A DNA stretch of 64,000 nt from Haemophilus sp. HMSC068C11 (GCF_001815355.1 NZ_KV820360.1:109716-173715); one strand, 5' to 3'. Positions 33,635-43,140 are shown, numbered from the stretch's first letter. Made by a program: numbers and translations. The notes: a model not told the origin generated them from the letters alone.

Positions 33635-35395
33635 ATGAATTGGCAAACTGAACTTAACTCAAGTTTAAGCTGGATTTTGACCGCACTTTTCTGGGTAGTT
33701 TTATGCTTTAGCATGGTGATGATAGCACTAAAACAAACCACATTTGGTCAAAAGTTTTGGCATATTGCATCCCCTTCGATTAATCGCCGTAACAGCATCA
33801 AAATCATCGTTATGCTACTGGTGTTGTTTACCATGATTTTATTAGAAGTGCGCTTCAGCGTACTCAACTCTTTTTTCTATAATGGGCTTTATAGCTCAAT
33901 GCAGGAATTAGATGCGAATAAGTTTTGGTTCTTTGCAAAACTGAATGCCCTCTTAGTATTGGTACAAGTTATCCACTCCATCGCCGATTATTTCTTGCAA
34001 CAAGTATTTGAAATCCGTTGGTTGGAAAGCTTAAATAAAGTCCTTGTTAAACGATGGTTAGAAAATAAAAAATACTATCGTCTTAAATACGAAAAAGAGC
34101 TACCCGATAATATTGATCAACGTATTGAGCAAGATGCACGTGAATTTATCAGCAGCACTGTTACTATTGTACGTGGCATGATTAATTCTGTTCTGACCAC
34201 CATTGAATTTACTATCATCCTTTGGTCTCTCTCAGGCGTATTAAGTCTTTTTGGCTTGAATATCGAAAAAGGCGTCGTTTTCTTTATTTATGCTTTTATT
34301 ATCCTCGCAACACTGATGTCTGTTTGGATTGGTCATCCGTTGATCAAACTGAACTTCAATAAAGAAAAACTCAATGGTGACTACCGTTATTCTTTAATTC
34401 GAGTGCGAGATAATGCGGAAAGTATCGCGTTCTATCAAGGTGAACAGCAAGAACAGCATTTACTGAAAAACAAATTCGCCGAAATCATTCATAACCGTTG
34501 GGCAATTGTGTTGAGAATGTTGGGATTAGATGGCTTTAATGGAAGTGTCACGCGTGTTGCAAAACTTTTACCGTTAATGCTGCAAGCGCCTCGTTTTTTC
34601 ACTGGACAAATCAAACTGGGTGATATGCACCAAACTGTGCAAGCATTTAACCGATTAATGACCGCACTTTCTTTCTTCCGTTTGTTCTATGAAGAATTTA
34701 CGCTCTACCAAGCGCGCTTAAATCGTCTTTATGGTTTTATGACTAAATTGGATGAATTAGATCATTTAGAGGTTCATCAACCCATGAAATGTTCTAACCG
34801 TGTAGCGTTATCAAATTTTGGTATTAAAGATGACCAAGGCAGATTGTTGCTTAATAACTTAAATATTGAGTTAAAAAATGGTGATGCTTTATTAATTCAA
34901 GGTCCATCTGGCACAGGGAAAACATCGCTATTAAAAGCGATGGCGGGGATTTATCCTTTTGAGACTGTTGGTCTGGTGGAACATCCTTGTGTGACCAGTT
35001 TATTCTTACCGCAGCGGCCTTATATGCCACAAGGTACGCTACGTGAAGCGATTTGCTATCCGGATATCGACCCTTATCATCCTGAATTGGAAAAAACACT
35101 GGCAGATTGTTGTTTGGATAAATATCTTCATAGCTTAGATGTAGATAACGATTGGCAAGCGATTTTGTCACCGGGTGAATTACAGCGTGTGGCATTTATT
35201 CGGATTTTACTGACGAAGCCTGAAGTGGTCTTTTTAGATGAAACCACATCAGCACTTGATGAGCCAACAGAGTATCTCCTTTATAAAACGATTAAAGAGC
35301 GCTTACCAAATATGATCATTCTAAGTGTCGGCCATCGTGGTACATTACATCAATTCCATAACAAGCAATTAGATCTGGCAGTCTGCATCGTATAA
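33635..35395 (+). CDS. ABC transporter, fused permease/ATPase of the YddA/SbmA-like type
   Basis: 586 residues. An N-terminal ABC_membrane_2/SbmA-BacA type domain has about six helices (GQKFWHIASPSINRRNSIKI; SVLNSFFYNGLYSSMQELD; RWLESLNKVLVKRWLENKKY). The ATPase has Walker A GPSGTGKTS, signature LSPGELQRVAF and Walker B VVFLDETTSALD. Relatives include E. coli YddA and vitamin B12/peptide transporters. As the likely second gene after a Fur-controlled receptor, it may move a siderophore or its peptide-like carrier across the inner membrane; this is inference from position. Confidence 0.85.
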   Translation: MNWQTELNSSLSWILTALFWVVLCFSMVMIALKQTTFGQKFWHIASPSINRRNSIKIIVMLLVLFTMILLEVRFSVLNSFFYNGLYSSMQELDANKFWFFAKLNALLVLVQVIHSIADYFLQQVFEIRWLESLNKVLVKRWLENKKYYRLKYEKELPDNIDQRIEQDAREFISSTVTIVRGMINSVLTTIEFTIILWSLSGVLSLFGLNIEKGVVFFIYAFIILATLMSVWIGHPLIKLNFNKEKLNGDYRYSLIRVRDNAESIAFYQGEQQEQHLLKNKFAEIIHNRWAIVLRMLGLDGFNGSVTRVAKLLPLMLQAPRFFTGQIKLGDMHQTVQAFNRLMTALSFFRLFYEEFTLYQARLNRLYGFMTKLDELDHLEVHQPMKCSNRVALSNFGIKDDQGRLLLNNLNIELKNGDALLIQGPSGTGKTSLLKAMAGIYPFETVGLVEHPCVTSLFLPQRPYMPQGTLREAICYPDIDPYHPELEKTLADCCLDKYLHSLDVDNDWQAILSPGELQRVAFIRILLTKPEVVFLDETTSALDEPTEYLLYKTIKERLPNMIILSVGHRGTLHQFHNKQLDLAVCIV

Positions 35396-35400
35396 ATAAC

Positions 35401-35427
35401 AAAAGGCTAAATTATATTTAGCCTTTT
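35401..35427 (+). terminator. Terminator after the ABC transporter gene
   Basis: AAAAGGCTAAA/TTTAGCCTTTT arms enclose a 5-base loop, with a T-rich tail, directly past the stop codon. Confidence 0.75.
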
Positions 35428-35529
35428 CTCTTTATAAGGCCTATACGGCTACCTAGAACTTGCACAATGCTTGCTACACACACCAATCCCCCCTATAATT
35501 CCCCCAATTTTTCTAATTTCATTTTCACA

Positions 35530-37053
35530 ATGTCAAATAAAACCATTGCAAAAAATACGCTATTTCTTTACATCCGCATGCTCTTCAACATGGGAGCCAT
35601 GCTGTATATCTCTCGTGTGGTATTACAGGTATTGGGTGTAGAAGATTTTGGTATCTACAACATTGTGATGGGGGTTGTGGTCTTATTTTCCTTTTTTAAT
35701 GGCACAATGACCGCCACCACTCAGCGTTTTATTAACGTAGAAAAAGCCTCGAATGATATTCAACGCGTCAATAAAGTCTTTAATATTAGCATCTTAAATC
35801 ACCTACTCATTATTTTTATCGTATTCGTGTTAGCCGAAACCGTCGGTTTATGGTTTTTAAATCACAAATTGGTGATCCCCGCTGAACGCTTGCAAGCCGC
35901 AAATATCGTTTACCAATTAGCATTAATTATTGCCCTTGTTGAAATCATCAAGGTGCCATTCAATGCCATGATTGTTGCACACGAGAAAATGGGATTCTAT
36001 GCTTGGTTGGGATTAGGTGAAACTATCTTAAAACTGACTTCTGTCTTTATCTTAAGCCACATCACACATTACGATAAGTTGATTACTTATGGCTGCTTAT
36101 TGCTTTCAGTCAGCTTAATTGTGCTCTCTCTTTATGTGTTATTCACTAAATATTATTTCAAAGAAGCTGCACGTTTCCGTTTATATAAAGATTTAAGCAA
36201 AACCAAAGAAATGGTGAGTTTTTCAGGTTGGATGCTTATGGGGCAAGTTGCCTATGTAGGTTCGACCCAAGGCTTAAATATGGTGTCTAACTTATTCTTT
36301 GGTGTAGCAGTCAACGCAGCTGTTGCCATTGCAACACAAGTAGAAGGTGCTGTTTATAGCTTTGTGAATAATTTCCAAATGGCGGCTAATCCGCAGTTGG
36401 TTCAGTCTTATGCAGCAAAAGATTACGATCGCAATCGCCAATTAATTCTTGGTATTTCAAAATATTCACTTTATTTAATGGCGATTCTCTCTGCCCCTGT
36501 ATTGTATTTCACCCATACCTTACTGACATTTTGGCTAGGCGATCATCTTCCACAATATACTGAGCAACTCGTACAAGCTATTATTGCTTGCTTATTAATC
36601 AGTGCAATGGCTGGGGCATTTTGGATGAGTGCATTAGCCATTGGCACATCCACCGTAAAACAATACAATATCATCGTCGCGTTAATCGATCTTTGTACGG
36701 TGCCTTTGGCTTATTATTTGTTCACACTAGGTTATAATCCAGTATTTGCCTTTGTGGGTAAATTTAGTACGATGGTCATCTCACAAATCTATCGATTATA
36801 TTTTATTAATAAAAAAATTAAATTTAACCAAAAAGAATTTGTCTCATATTTAATGAATGTTGGCGTGGTGTTTGGTCTGCTATTAGGTATCATCTATATA
36901 TCCGATACTACCCGCAGTTATTCTTTATTGGAATTTGTTGGACAATCCATCATTTTAGAAATGGTATTAATCTGTGTCATTTTAATCTTCGGATTAAACA
37001 CAGCTGAAAAAAATTTCTTGTTTAGCTATTTAAAGAAAAGAGTAAAAAAATGA
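35530..37053 (+). CDS. Polysaccharide flippase (Wzx/MATE-like)
   Basis: 507 residues from ATG 35530 (MSNKTIAKNTLFLYIRMLFN); the open frame begins at 35467 but that part has no membrane-protein character. Twelve to fourteen hydrophobic helices and the opening pattern (LQVLGVEDFGIYNIVMGVVV) are typical of Wzx-type O-unit/LOS flippases. It probably moves a lipid-linked glycan across the inner membrane. It overlaps the next gene by four bases (ATGA). No glycosyltransferases are adjacent, so the substrate is unknown. Confidence 0.8.
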   Translation: MSNKTIAKNTLFLYIRMLFNMGAMLYISRVVLQVLGVEDFGIYNIVMGVVVLFSFFNGTMTATTQRFINVEKASNDIQRVNKVFNISILNHLLIIFIVFVLAETVGLWFLNHKLVIPAERLQAANIVYQLALIIALVEIIKVPFNAMIVAHEKMGFYAWLGLGETILKLTSVFILSHITHYDKLITYGCLLLSVSLIVLSLYVLFTKYYFKEAARFRLYKDLSKTKEMVSFSGWMLMGQVAYVGSTQGLNMVSNLFFGVAVNAAVAIATQVEGAVYSFVNNFQMAANPQLVQSYAAKDYDRNRQLILGISKYSLYLMAILSAPVLYFTHTLLTFWLGDHLPQYTEQLVQAIIACLLISAMAGAFWMSALAIGTSTVKQYNIIVALIDLCTVPLAYYLFTLGYNPVFAFVGKFSTMVISQIYRLYFINKKIKFNQKEFVSYLMNVGVVFGLLLGIIYISDTTRSYSLLEFVGQSIILEMVLICVILIFGLNTAEKNFLFSYLKKRVKK

Positions 37054-38006
37054 ATCAACTCCTTATTGATTTAAAAAACAAACTGAATCCTATTGTCGAA
37101 CTGATCAAAGATAAAAACGACGTATTTTATTTCGACTACCCGCTTCATTTGAACGTGGGCGATTTGCTGATTTATCACGGAACCGAGCAATTTTTTAAAG
37201 ATCACCATATTAATGTGACCTTAAAACGTTGCGAATATGATTTAGATCTTGAAGAAGTTAAAGCGAAAATTACACCAAACACCACCATCCTTTTACATGG
37301 TGGCGGTAATTTTGGCGATCTTTATCCGCAGCATCAAAAAATCCGTGAAGAAATGGTGACGCATTTCCCGAATAATCGCATTATTGTGCTGCCACAAACT
37401 GCTTATTTTAAACACGAAGAAAATCTGCAAAAATCAGCCGCACTTTTCCGTAGCCACAGTGATTGTCATTTACTGGCTCGTGACGAAAGAACCGCGAATC
37501 TATTTGCTCAATTTTCTGATCATGTTTATTTATCACCGGACATGGCTCATCAGCTTTATGGCACCATGGAAACGAAACAAGGCAAAACTGGTGAGCAACT
37601 TTACTTCCTACGTAAAGATATTGAAGCAAGTGATATCGAGAAAAATATCCTTGCTCAACTGCCTGCTAACAGCAATGTAAAAGACTGGGAAGATATTCTT
37701 TCAACAGAAGACGATGTTGTTTTAGCAGTAAGCTGGCGAATGAGTAAAATAGCCAATAAATTTGGTCTGGGTTGGCTGAAAGATCTTTGCCATCAGTTTT
37801 GGTATGCCTATACTCAACGCATTGTAAAACGTGTTGCACAAGTATTCTTAGCGAATGATAAAGTCACCACAACTCGCTTACATGGTCATATTTTCTCTTG
37901 CTTGTTAGAAATTCCAAATCGTGTTTGCGATAACTCTTATGGCAAAAATAGTAGCTATGCCAAATTATGGACCAAAGAATTAGATTTTGTTGAATTGGAT
38001 AAATAA
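37050..38006 (+). CDS. Polysaccharide pyruvyl transferase family protein
   Basis: 318 residues with the family's signature regions: YPLHLNVGDLLIYHGTE near residue 30, ILLHGGGNFGDLYPQHQ near 80, VLPQTAYF, and the C-terminal KVTTTRLHGHIFSCLL. Members transfer ketal pyruvate from PEP to sugars of exopolysaccharides, or act as related GT-B-like transferases. Coupled by overlap to the flippase, it likely modifies the same glycan on the cell surface. The next gene starts on its last base. Confidence 0.82.
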   Translation: MNQLLIDLKNKLNPIVELIKDKNDVFYFDYPLHLNVGDLLIYHGTEQFFKDHHINVTLKRCEYDLDLEEVKAKITPNTTILLHGGGNFGDLYPQHQKIREEMVTHFPNNRIIVLPQTAYFKHEENLQKSAALFRSHSDCHLLARDERTANLFAQFSDHVYLSPDMAHQLYGTMETKQGKTGEQLYFLRKDIEASDIEKNILAQLPANSNVKDWEDILSTEDDVVLAVSWRMSKIANKFGLGWLKDLCHQFWYAYTQRIVKRVAQVFLANDKVTTTRLHGHIFSCLLEIPNRVCDNSYGKNSSYAKLWTKELDFVELDK

Positions 38007-38749
38007 TGTTTGAATTGAAAAAACTGATTACAACCATGATTCTTCCCCCATTTAATATTTTAATTTTATGGGGACTTTCACTTATTCTAGCTAAATTCAA
38101 TTTCAAAAAATTAAGCCGAATTTCGACCGCACTTGGTTTCTCTCTACTCTATCTTTTAAGCATTCCTTACACTGCACAAGTACTTAAAGACAGTCTCATT
38201 ACTGAAGATCATTTAACTCTGCAAGATTATCAACAAGCGCAAGCGATCGTTTTACTTGGCGGTGGTTTACGTGATAACAAAGAGCTTTATGCACCATTAG
38301 CTTCAACAGGTATTCAACTTGAACGCTTACGCTATGCCGCATTCTTGCAAAAAGAAACGCACTTGCCATTATTAATTACAGGGGCGAGTCCAACTGGCGC
38401 CATTGAAGCAAAAATCGCTGCGGAAGAACTCAAAAACTTCTTTAATGTGCCCACTAAATGGATTGAACCTAAAGCTCTTACTACCAAAGAAAATGCCCTT
38501 TTCACCAAACAAATGTTGGAAAAAGAAGGTATTCACAAAATTATTTTAGTCACCAATGAATGGCATATGCAACGTGCAAAATTATTGTTCCAACAACAAG
38601 GTTTTGATGTGTTACCTGCAAGTGTAGGTGAAGGCATTACGCCTGACAGTTATGGACTCAATATGATGCATTTTATTCCACAAGGTGGCGCGATTACGAA
38701 AAATATGCAATTACTCAAAGAGTGGATTGGATATTGGAAAGAGCGCTAA
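38006..38749 (+). CDS. ElyC/YdcF-like DUF218 membrane protein
   Basis: 247 residues with two N-terminal membrane helices (MILPPFNILILWGLSLILA; LGFSLLYLLSIPYTAQVL) and a DUF218 domain (AIVLLGGGLRDNKELYAPL, LPLLITGASPTGAIEAKIAA, ILVTNEWHMQRAKLLFQQQG). E. coli ElyC affects envelope and peptidoglycan synthesis and lipid-carrier balance. Translation is coupled to the pyruvyl transferase (TAATG), which fits a role with lipid-linked glycans. Confidence 0.82.
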   Translation: MFELKKLITTMILPPFNILILWGLSLILAKFNFKKLSRISTALGFSLLYLLSIPYTAQVLKDSLITEDHLTLQDYQQAQAIVLLGGGLRDNKELYAPLASTGIQLERLRYAAFLQKETHLPLLITGASPTGAIEAKIAAEELKNFFNVPTKWIEPKALTTKENALFTKQMLEKEGIHKIILVTNEWHMQRAKLLFQQQGFDVLPASVGEGITPDSYGLNMMHFIPQGGAITKNMQLLKEWIGYWKER

Positions 38750-38797
38750 AGTGCGGTCGAAAGATCACAAATTAGATAATGTTAAGAGGAAGAAAAC

Positions 38798-39460
38798 ATG
38801 AGTCAAATTACACGCGAACAAATGCTTCAGGTATTCGAAAATCGCTGCTCCACACGTTATTACGATCCGAATAAAAAAATTAGCCAAGAAGATTTCGCGG
38901 CAATTTTAGAATTTGCTCGTTTATCACCAAGCTCTGTCGGCTCTGAGCCATGGAAGTTCTTAGTGATTCAAAATAAAGCATTACGCGATAAACTCAAACC
39001 TTTTAGCTGGGGTATGCAATATCAATTAGATGATTGTAGCCATTTAGTGATCATTCTTGCGAAGAAAAATGCACGCTATGACACGCCTTTCTTCCGTGAT
39101 GTAGCGGTGCGTAGAGGTTTACAAGGTGAGCAGTTAGAAAAAGCCTTGGCAAAATATAAAGGCTTACAAGAAGTTGAAATGAAAACCGCAGAAAGCGAGC
39201 GTGCATTATTTGACTGGACAAGCAAACAAACCTACATTGCATTAGCCAATATGCTCACTGGTGCCGCCGCTATCGGTGTAGATTCTTGCCCTATTGAAGG
39301 CTTTAACTACGATAAAATGAATGAAACTTTAACCGCTGAAGGTCTCTTTGATCCAAATGAATGGGGCGTATCTGTGGCAGCAACATTTGGTTATCGTGCG
39401 AGAGACATTACTAAAAAATCACGTAGACCAATTGAAGAAATCGTTACTTGGGTTGAATAA
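38798..39460 (+). CDS. NAD(P)H-dependent nitroreductase, NfsB-like
   Basis: 220-residue flavoprotein of the nitroreductase family with an FMN-binding start RCSTRYYDPNKKIS, RLSPSSVGSEPWKFLVI, and a C-terminal YRARDITKKSRR. It reduces nitroaromatics and quinones with an FMN cofactor as a homodimer. The start has AAGAGGAAG upstream. It is probably monocistronic, followed by a bidirectional terminator. Confidence 0.9.
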   Translation: MSQITREQMLQVFENRCSTRYYDPNKKISQEDFAAILEFARLSPSSVGSEPWKFLVIQNKALRDKLKPFSWGMQYQLDDCSHLVIILAKKNARYDTPFFRDVAVRRGLQGEQLEKALAKYKGLQEVEMKTAESERALFDWTSKQTYIALANMLTGAAAIGVDSCPIEGFNYDKMNETLTAEGLFDPNEWGVSVAATFGYRARDITKKSRRPIEEIVTWVE

Positions 39461-39477
39461 TCTATTTTCAAATAAAT

Positions 39478-39499
39478 GGGCAGCAAACGCTGCCCTTTT
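39478..39499. terminator. Bidirectional terminator between nitroreductase and NicO genes
   Basis: GGGCAGC/GCTGCCC arms with a 4-base AAAC loop and a T-rich tail lie between converging genes. Confidence 0.75.
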
Positions 39500-39501
39500 C
39501 T

Positions 39502-40479
39502 TTACCCACCAAACAAGGCAGCGCCACCTGTTACAGCCTCCATCGTGCCATATAACAAGCTTAGTGCAAAAAAGATCATAATTGCGCCCGCAATACATTT
39601 GATCATTGCCTCGCCTTTTTGATTAGAACCAGTTAAACCGTACCAATGGCCTAATCGCGTTGCGACATTTCTCGCATAGCGCACTAACGCAGCAAAAAGT
39701 GAAAGCATTAATCCTGTGCCCAGAGACATGGCAAACGTAGCTACAATTCCCCACCAATAAAGATCCAGCATATAAGCGAGAAAGAGCACAAAAATAGCGC
39801 CACTACACGGTCGCATACCAATAGTCAAAATCACTAAGAGCTGAGATTTTAAATCACCTGATTGCTTAAGCTGTTGATTATTCGGTAGATGTTGATGCCC
39901 ACAGCTACACTGTGTTTGGCTTACTTTTCCTTGCTCATATCGAAAAGGCGAAGCTGTTCCAATCTGTTTTGGTAATGATTGAATAGATGTGATACGAAAA
40001 GATTGTTTTTTCTTCAAGCTTTTTAAACCTTGAGCAATCCAATAAAGCCCTAACAACAATAATAAAATGAGTGCGCTACGTTCCAGCCACAACTGACTAA
40101 GTTTAAAATATTTTGAGGAAAGATTAAGTATCACCACCACAATGGAGGTTGCTGCAACTGCGACAAGACCTTGCATGAGAGAGGAAAGTAAACTTAAGCG
40201 TATGCTGGTTTTAAGTTGGCTTTCATGAGTAGAAAGATAACCAGCGATAATAAATTTCCCATGCCCAGGCCCTAATGCATGTAATACACCATAAGAAAAG
40301 GCGGCGAAAATCAACCATAATCCTGCTGTAGATGAATGTGCTTGAATCTGATGTAGATTTTCAGAAATCAGCTGATTAAAGGCTTTTTGCCAATCGGCTA
40401 CTTGCACAAAAAGCCAAGGTAGCAAGGCGAAAATAATCGCTAATAAGCCGATAAAGAGTGCGGTCAATTTTAACTTCAT
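39502..40479 (-). CDS. NicO/RcnA-family nickel/cobalt transporter
   Basis: 325 residues with six or more membrane segments. Family motifs are AAFSYGVLHALGPGHGKFII near residue 60 (HxxGPGHGK) and the second GMRPCSGAIFVLF. A cytoplasmic loop carries a Cys/His patch (QTQCSCGHQHL), likely metal binding. The ATG at 40479 is chosen; a GTG at 40491 overlaps the upstream stop codon and is an alternative. It is paired with a DUF1007 exported protein, the arrangement known in H. influenzae. Confidence 0.82.
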   Translation of the reverse strand: MKLKLTALFIGLLAIIFALLPWLFVQVADWQKAFNQLISENLHQIQAHSSTAGLWLIFAAFSYGVLHALGPGHGKFIIAGYLSTHESQLKTSIRLSLLSSLMQGLVAVAATSIVVVILNLSSKYFKLSQLWLERSALILLLLLGLYWIAQGLKSLKKKQSFRITSIQSLPKQIGTASPFRYEQGKVSQTQCSCGHQHLPNNQQLKQSGDLKSQLLVILTIGMRPCSGAIFVLFLAYMLDLYWWGIVATFAMSLGTGLMLSLFAALVRYARNVATRLGHWYGLTGSNQKGEAMIKCIAGAIMIFFALSLLYGTMEAVTGGAALFGG

Positions 40480-40483
40480 TTTT

Positions 40484-41116
40484 TTATTCACATTTAATTT
40501 TTACTTTCTGCGCAAACAATACACCAAGAGAATCATCTTCATTTTTTTGCGATTTATCCAATGATGAAGCGTAGGATTTAATTTTTTCATCCACATTAGG
40601 TTCGAGCACTTCCCCTTTGCAGTTTGCAGGAAGTGCTGAAAAATCAACCGCTCTTTTACCTATTTCAGCATAACGCATTGCCACATAATAGGTGCTGTCA
40701 TAAGTCATTAGCGTAAATTCATTATTTTGCAAAGTCTGTGGCTGAGCTAAAAGAAAATCAAAATAATACTCCACCTCATTTCCTTTAACACGCATGCCAT
40801 AATTTTCAGGCTGTTTTTTATATTTAATTTTGTGATTTTCTTTATCAAAGACATAACTAAAGTAATGTTCATTCACAACGTTTGCCATTACTTCATCAAC
40901 TAATTTCTGTTGGGCGGTCTTATCTCCTTTTGCCTGCTTCACATCATACAAGACAGCTGAAGAACTGGCTTCATCCAGTAACCACTGCGTCGAGAAACCA
41001 ATTAATTGATTATCTTTTACTAATGGTTTGGTTTGCATATCAATAAAGGCATGAGGATGTGCGAGAACCGAAAAAGGAGAAATTAGCGATAATCCTAGGA
41101 GTAATTTTTTAAACAT
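40484..41116 (-). CDS. DUF1007 family exported protein, partner of the NicO transporter
   Basis: 210 residues with a signal peptide (MFKKLLLGLSLISPFSVLA) followed at once by HPHAFIDMQTKPL, the conserved His-rich start of mature DUF1007 proteins. The His motif suggests metal binding in the periplasm and delivery to or from the NicO permease. An odd number of Cys (one at NCKGE, one at the C-terminus KIKCE) is present. It is first in the two-gene operon. Confidence 0.8.
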   Translation of the reverse strand: MFKKLLLGLSLISPFSVLAHPHAFIDMQTKPLVKDNQLIGFSTQWLLDEASSSAVLYDVKQAKGDKTAQQKLVDEVMANVVNEHYFSYVFDKENHKIKYKKQPENYGMRVKGNEVEYYFDFLLAQPQTLQNNEFTLMTYDSTYYVAMRYAEIGKRAVDFSALPANCKGEVLEPNVDEKIKSYASSLDKSQKNEDDSLGVLFAQKVKIKCE

Positions 41117-41342
41117 AAATAAGAATAAAGTGGGCTAAATAATTGAATAGACAGATTTTATCACAAGCAGTTCCTAATCAAAATCGAATAAAAATCGATC
41201 TAAACGTAAAAAATCCTGTGATTTTCTTGATTTGTATCAACAAATTATTCATTCACATTTCCCTTGTAACTGAAATTTATGTACTATTTGTCTCGTCAAG
41301 TGATTGCTTGATATTCATAAAGTTCCTAAATAAAATAATCAT

Positions 41343-41391
41343 AAATATAGCTAAACTACTTTCCTACCACCCTATATGGGTGGTTTTTTTT
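41343..41391 (+). ncRNA. Candidate short RNA or leader upstream of ettA
   Basis: A TTGATA/TAAAAT promoter (17-base spacer) is followed within 30 bases by ACCACCC/GGGTGGT and eight T. No gene upstream on this strand would use the terminator. The product would be a 45-50 base RNA, or the hairpin is an attenuator for ettA. Confidence 0.3.
41366..41391 (+). terminator. Orphan terminator upstream of ettA
   Basis: ACCACCC/GGGTGGT arms with a 5-base TATAT loop are followed by T8. Confidence 0.7.
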
Positions 41392-41463
41392 GCCTTTCAA
41401 ATAGCTTATTCCCTAAACATCAAGTAAAATAACCGCACTTTTATTCATAACATCGAGAAAATT

Positions 41464-43134
41464 ATGTCAACGCAATTTGTATATACGATGCACCGTGTCG
41501 GCAAAGTGGTGCCACCGAAGCGTCATATTTTGAAAGATATTTCTTTAAGCTTCTTCCCTGGCGCAAAAATCGGGGTGCTCGGCTTAAATGGTGCGGGTAA
41601 ATCAACCCTCTTACGCATTATGGCGGGCGTGGATAAAGAGTTCGAAGGTGAAGCTCGTCCACAACCAGGTATTAAGATTGGTTATCTTCCACAAGAACCA
41701 AAACTGGATCCGCAACAAACTGTACGTGAAGCGGTAGAAGAAGCGGTTTCTGAAGTAAAAAATGCACTGACTCGTTTAGATGAAGTCTATGCGCTTTATG
41801 CTGATCCTGATGCGGATTTCGATAAACTCGCGGCTGAACAAGCAAACCTTGAAGCCATTATTCAAGCACATGATGGGCATAATTTAGATAACCAATTAGA
41901 ACGTGCAGCAGATGCATTACGTTTACCGGATTGGGATGCAAAAATCGAACATTTATCTGGTGGTGAACGTCGTCGTGTCGCACTTTGTCGCTTATTACTC
42001 GAAAAACCAGACATGCTCTTATTAGACGAGCCAACCAACCACTTAGATGCAGAATCGGTAGCATGGTTAGAGCGTTTCTTACATGACTACGAAGGTACCG
42101 TTGTGGCGATTACCCACGACCGTTACTTCTTAGATAATGTAGCAGGTTGGATCTTAGAGCTTGACCGTGGTGAAGGTATTCCTTGGGAAGGCAACTACTC
42201 TTCTTGGTTAGAGCAAAAAGAGAAACGTTTAGAACAAGAACAAGCAACTGAAAATGCGCGTCAAAAATCAATTGCGAAAGAGTTAGAATGGGTTCGTCAA
42301 AATCCGAAAGGCCGCCAAGCGAAAAGCAAAGCACGTATGGCTCGCTTTGATGAATTGAACTCTGGCGAATATCAAAAACGTAACGAGACTAACGAACTCT
42401 TTATTCCACCTGGTCCACGTTTAGGTGATAAAGTGATTGAGGTAGAACACCTCACTAAATCTTACGGCGATCGCACTTTAATTGATGATTTATCATTCAG
42501 CATTCCAAAAGGTGCTATCGTGGGTATTATCGGAGCGAATGGTGCGGGTAAATCTACCCTATTCCGTATGCTTTCAGGTCAAGAACAACCGGATAGCGGC
42601 TCAATTACGATGGGTGAAACTGTGGTTCTTGCCTCTGTCGATCAGTTCCGTGATTCAATGGATGATAAGAAAACCGTATGGGAAGAAGTGTCTAACGGAC
42701 AAGATATTCTCACTATTGGTAACTTTGAAATTCCAAGCCGTGCCTATGTGGGACGCTTTAACTTCAAAGGCGTAGATCAACAAAAACGTGTGGGCGAATT
42801 ATCTGGTGGTGAGCGTGGTCGTTTACACTTAGCTAAACTTTTACAACGTGGTGGTAACGTACTGTTATTGGATGAACCGACCAATGACTTAGACGTTGAA
42901 ACCTTACGTGCGTTAGAAAATGCGATCTTAGAATTCCCTGGTTGTGCAATGGTGATTTCCCATGACCGTTGGTTCTTAGACCGTATTGCAACTCATATTT
43001 TAGATTACGGTGATGAAGGTAAAGTGACGTTCTACGAAGGTAACTTCTCAGACTACGAAGAGTGGAAAAAGAAAACCTTAGGTGAAGCCGCAACACAACC
43101 ACATCGTATTAAATATAAGCGTATTGCAAAATAA
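41464..43134 (+). CDS. ettA: Energy-dependent translational throttle protein EttA (ABC-F)
   Basis: 556-residue ABC-F protein with two ATPase domains and no membrane part: Walker A GLNGAGKST and GANGAGKST, signatures LSGGERRRV and LSGGERGRL, Walker B LLLDEPTNHLD and LLLDEPTNDLD. The linker (KGRQAKSKARMARFDEL) contacts the ribosome. E. coli EttA binds the E site and gates the first elongation steps according to the ATP/ADP ratio. Sequence and length match EttA and not other ABC-F paralogs. Confidence 0.95.
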   Translation: MSTQFVYTMHRVGKVVPPKRHILKDISLSFFPGAKIGVLGLNGAGKSTLLRIMAGVDKEFEGEARPQPGIKIGYLPQEPKLDPQQTVREAVEEAVSEVKNALTRLDEVYALYADPDADFDKLAAEQANLEAIIQAHDGHNLDNQLERAADALRLPDWDAKIEHLSGGERRRVALCRLLLEKPDMLLLDEPTNHLDAESVAWLERFLHDYEGTVVAITHDRYFLDNVAGWILELDRGEGIPWEGNYSSWLEQKEKRLEQEQATENARQKSIAKELEWVRQNPKGRQAKSKARMARFDELNSGEYQKRNETNELFIPPGPRLGDKVIEVEHLTKSYGDRTLIDDLSFSIPKGAIVGIIGANGAGKSTLFRMLSGQEQPDSGSITMGETVVLASVDQFRDSMDDKKTVWEEVSNGQDILTIGNFEIPSRAYVGRFNFKGVDQQKRVGELSGGERGRLHLAKLLQRGGNVLLLDEPTNDLDVETLRALENAILEFPGCAMVISHDRWFLDRIATHILDYGDEGKVTFYEGNFSDYEEWKKKTLGEAATQPHRIKYKRIAK

Positions 43135-43140
43135 GAAATT

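Larger units (their letters stand above)
41117..41463. other. Noncoding region upstream of ettA
   Basis: 347 bases separate the DUF1007 gene from ettA. An open frame at 41143-41427 has low-complexity, hydrophobic content, no ribosome binding site and spans a terminator, so I do not call it. The region holds a promoter-like TTGATA-17-TAAAAT (41308-41336), a terminator (41366-41391), and an uptake core at 41433. Confidence 0.5.

Noticed and set aside
41143-41427. 94-codon open frame upstream of ettA
   Set aside because: No ribosome binding site, AT-driven Ile/Phe/Leu composition, and it runs through a strong terminator hairpin.
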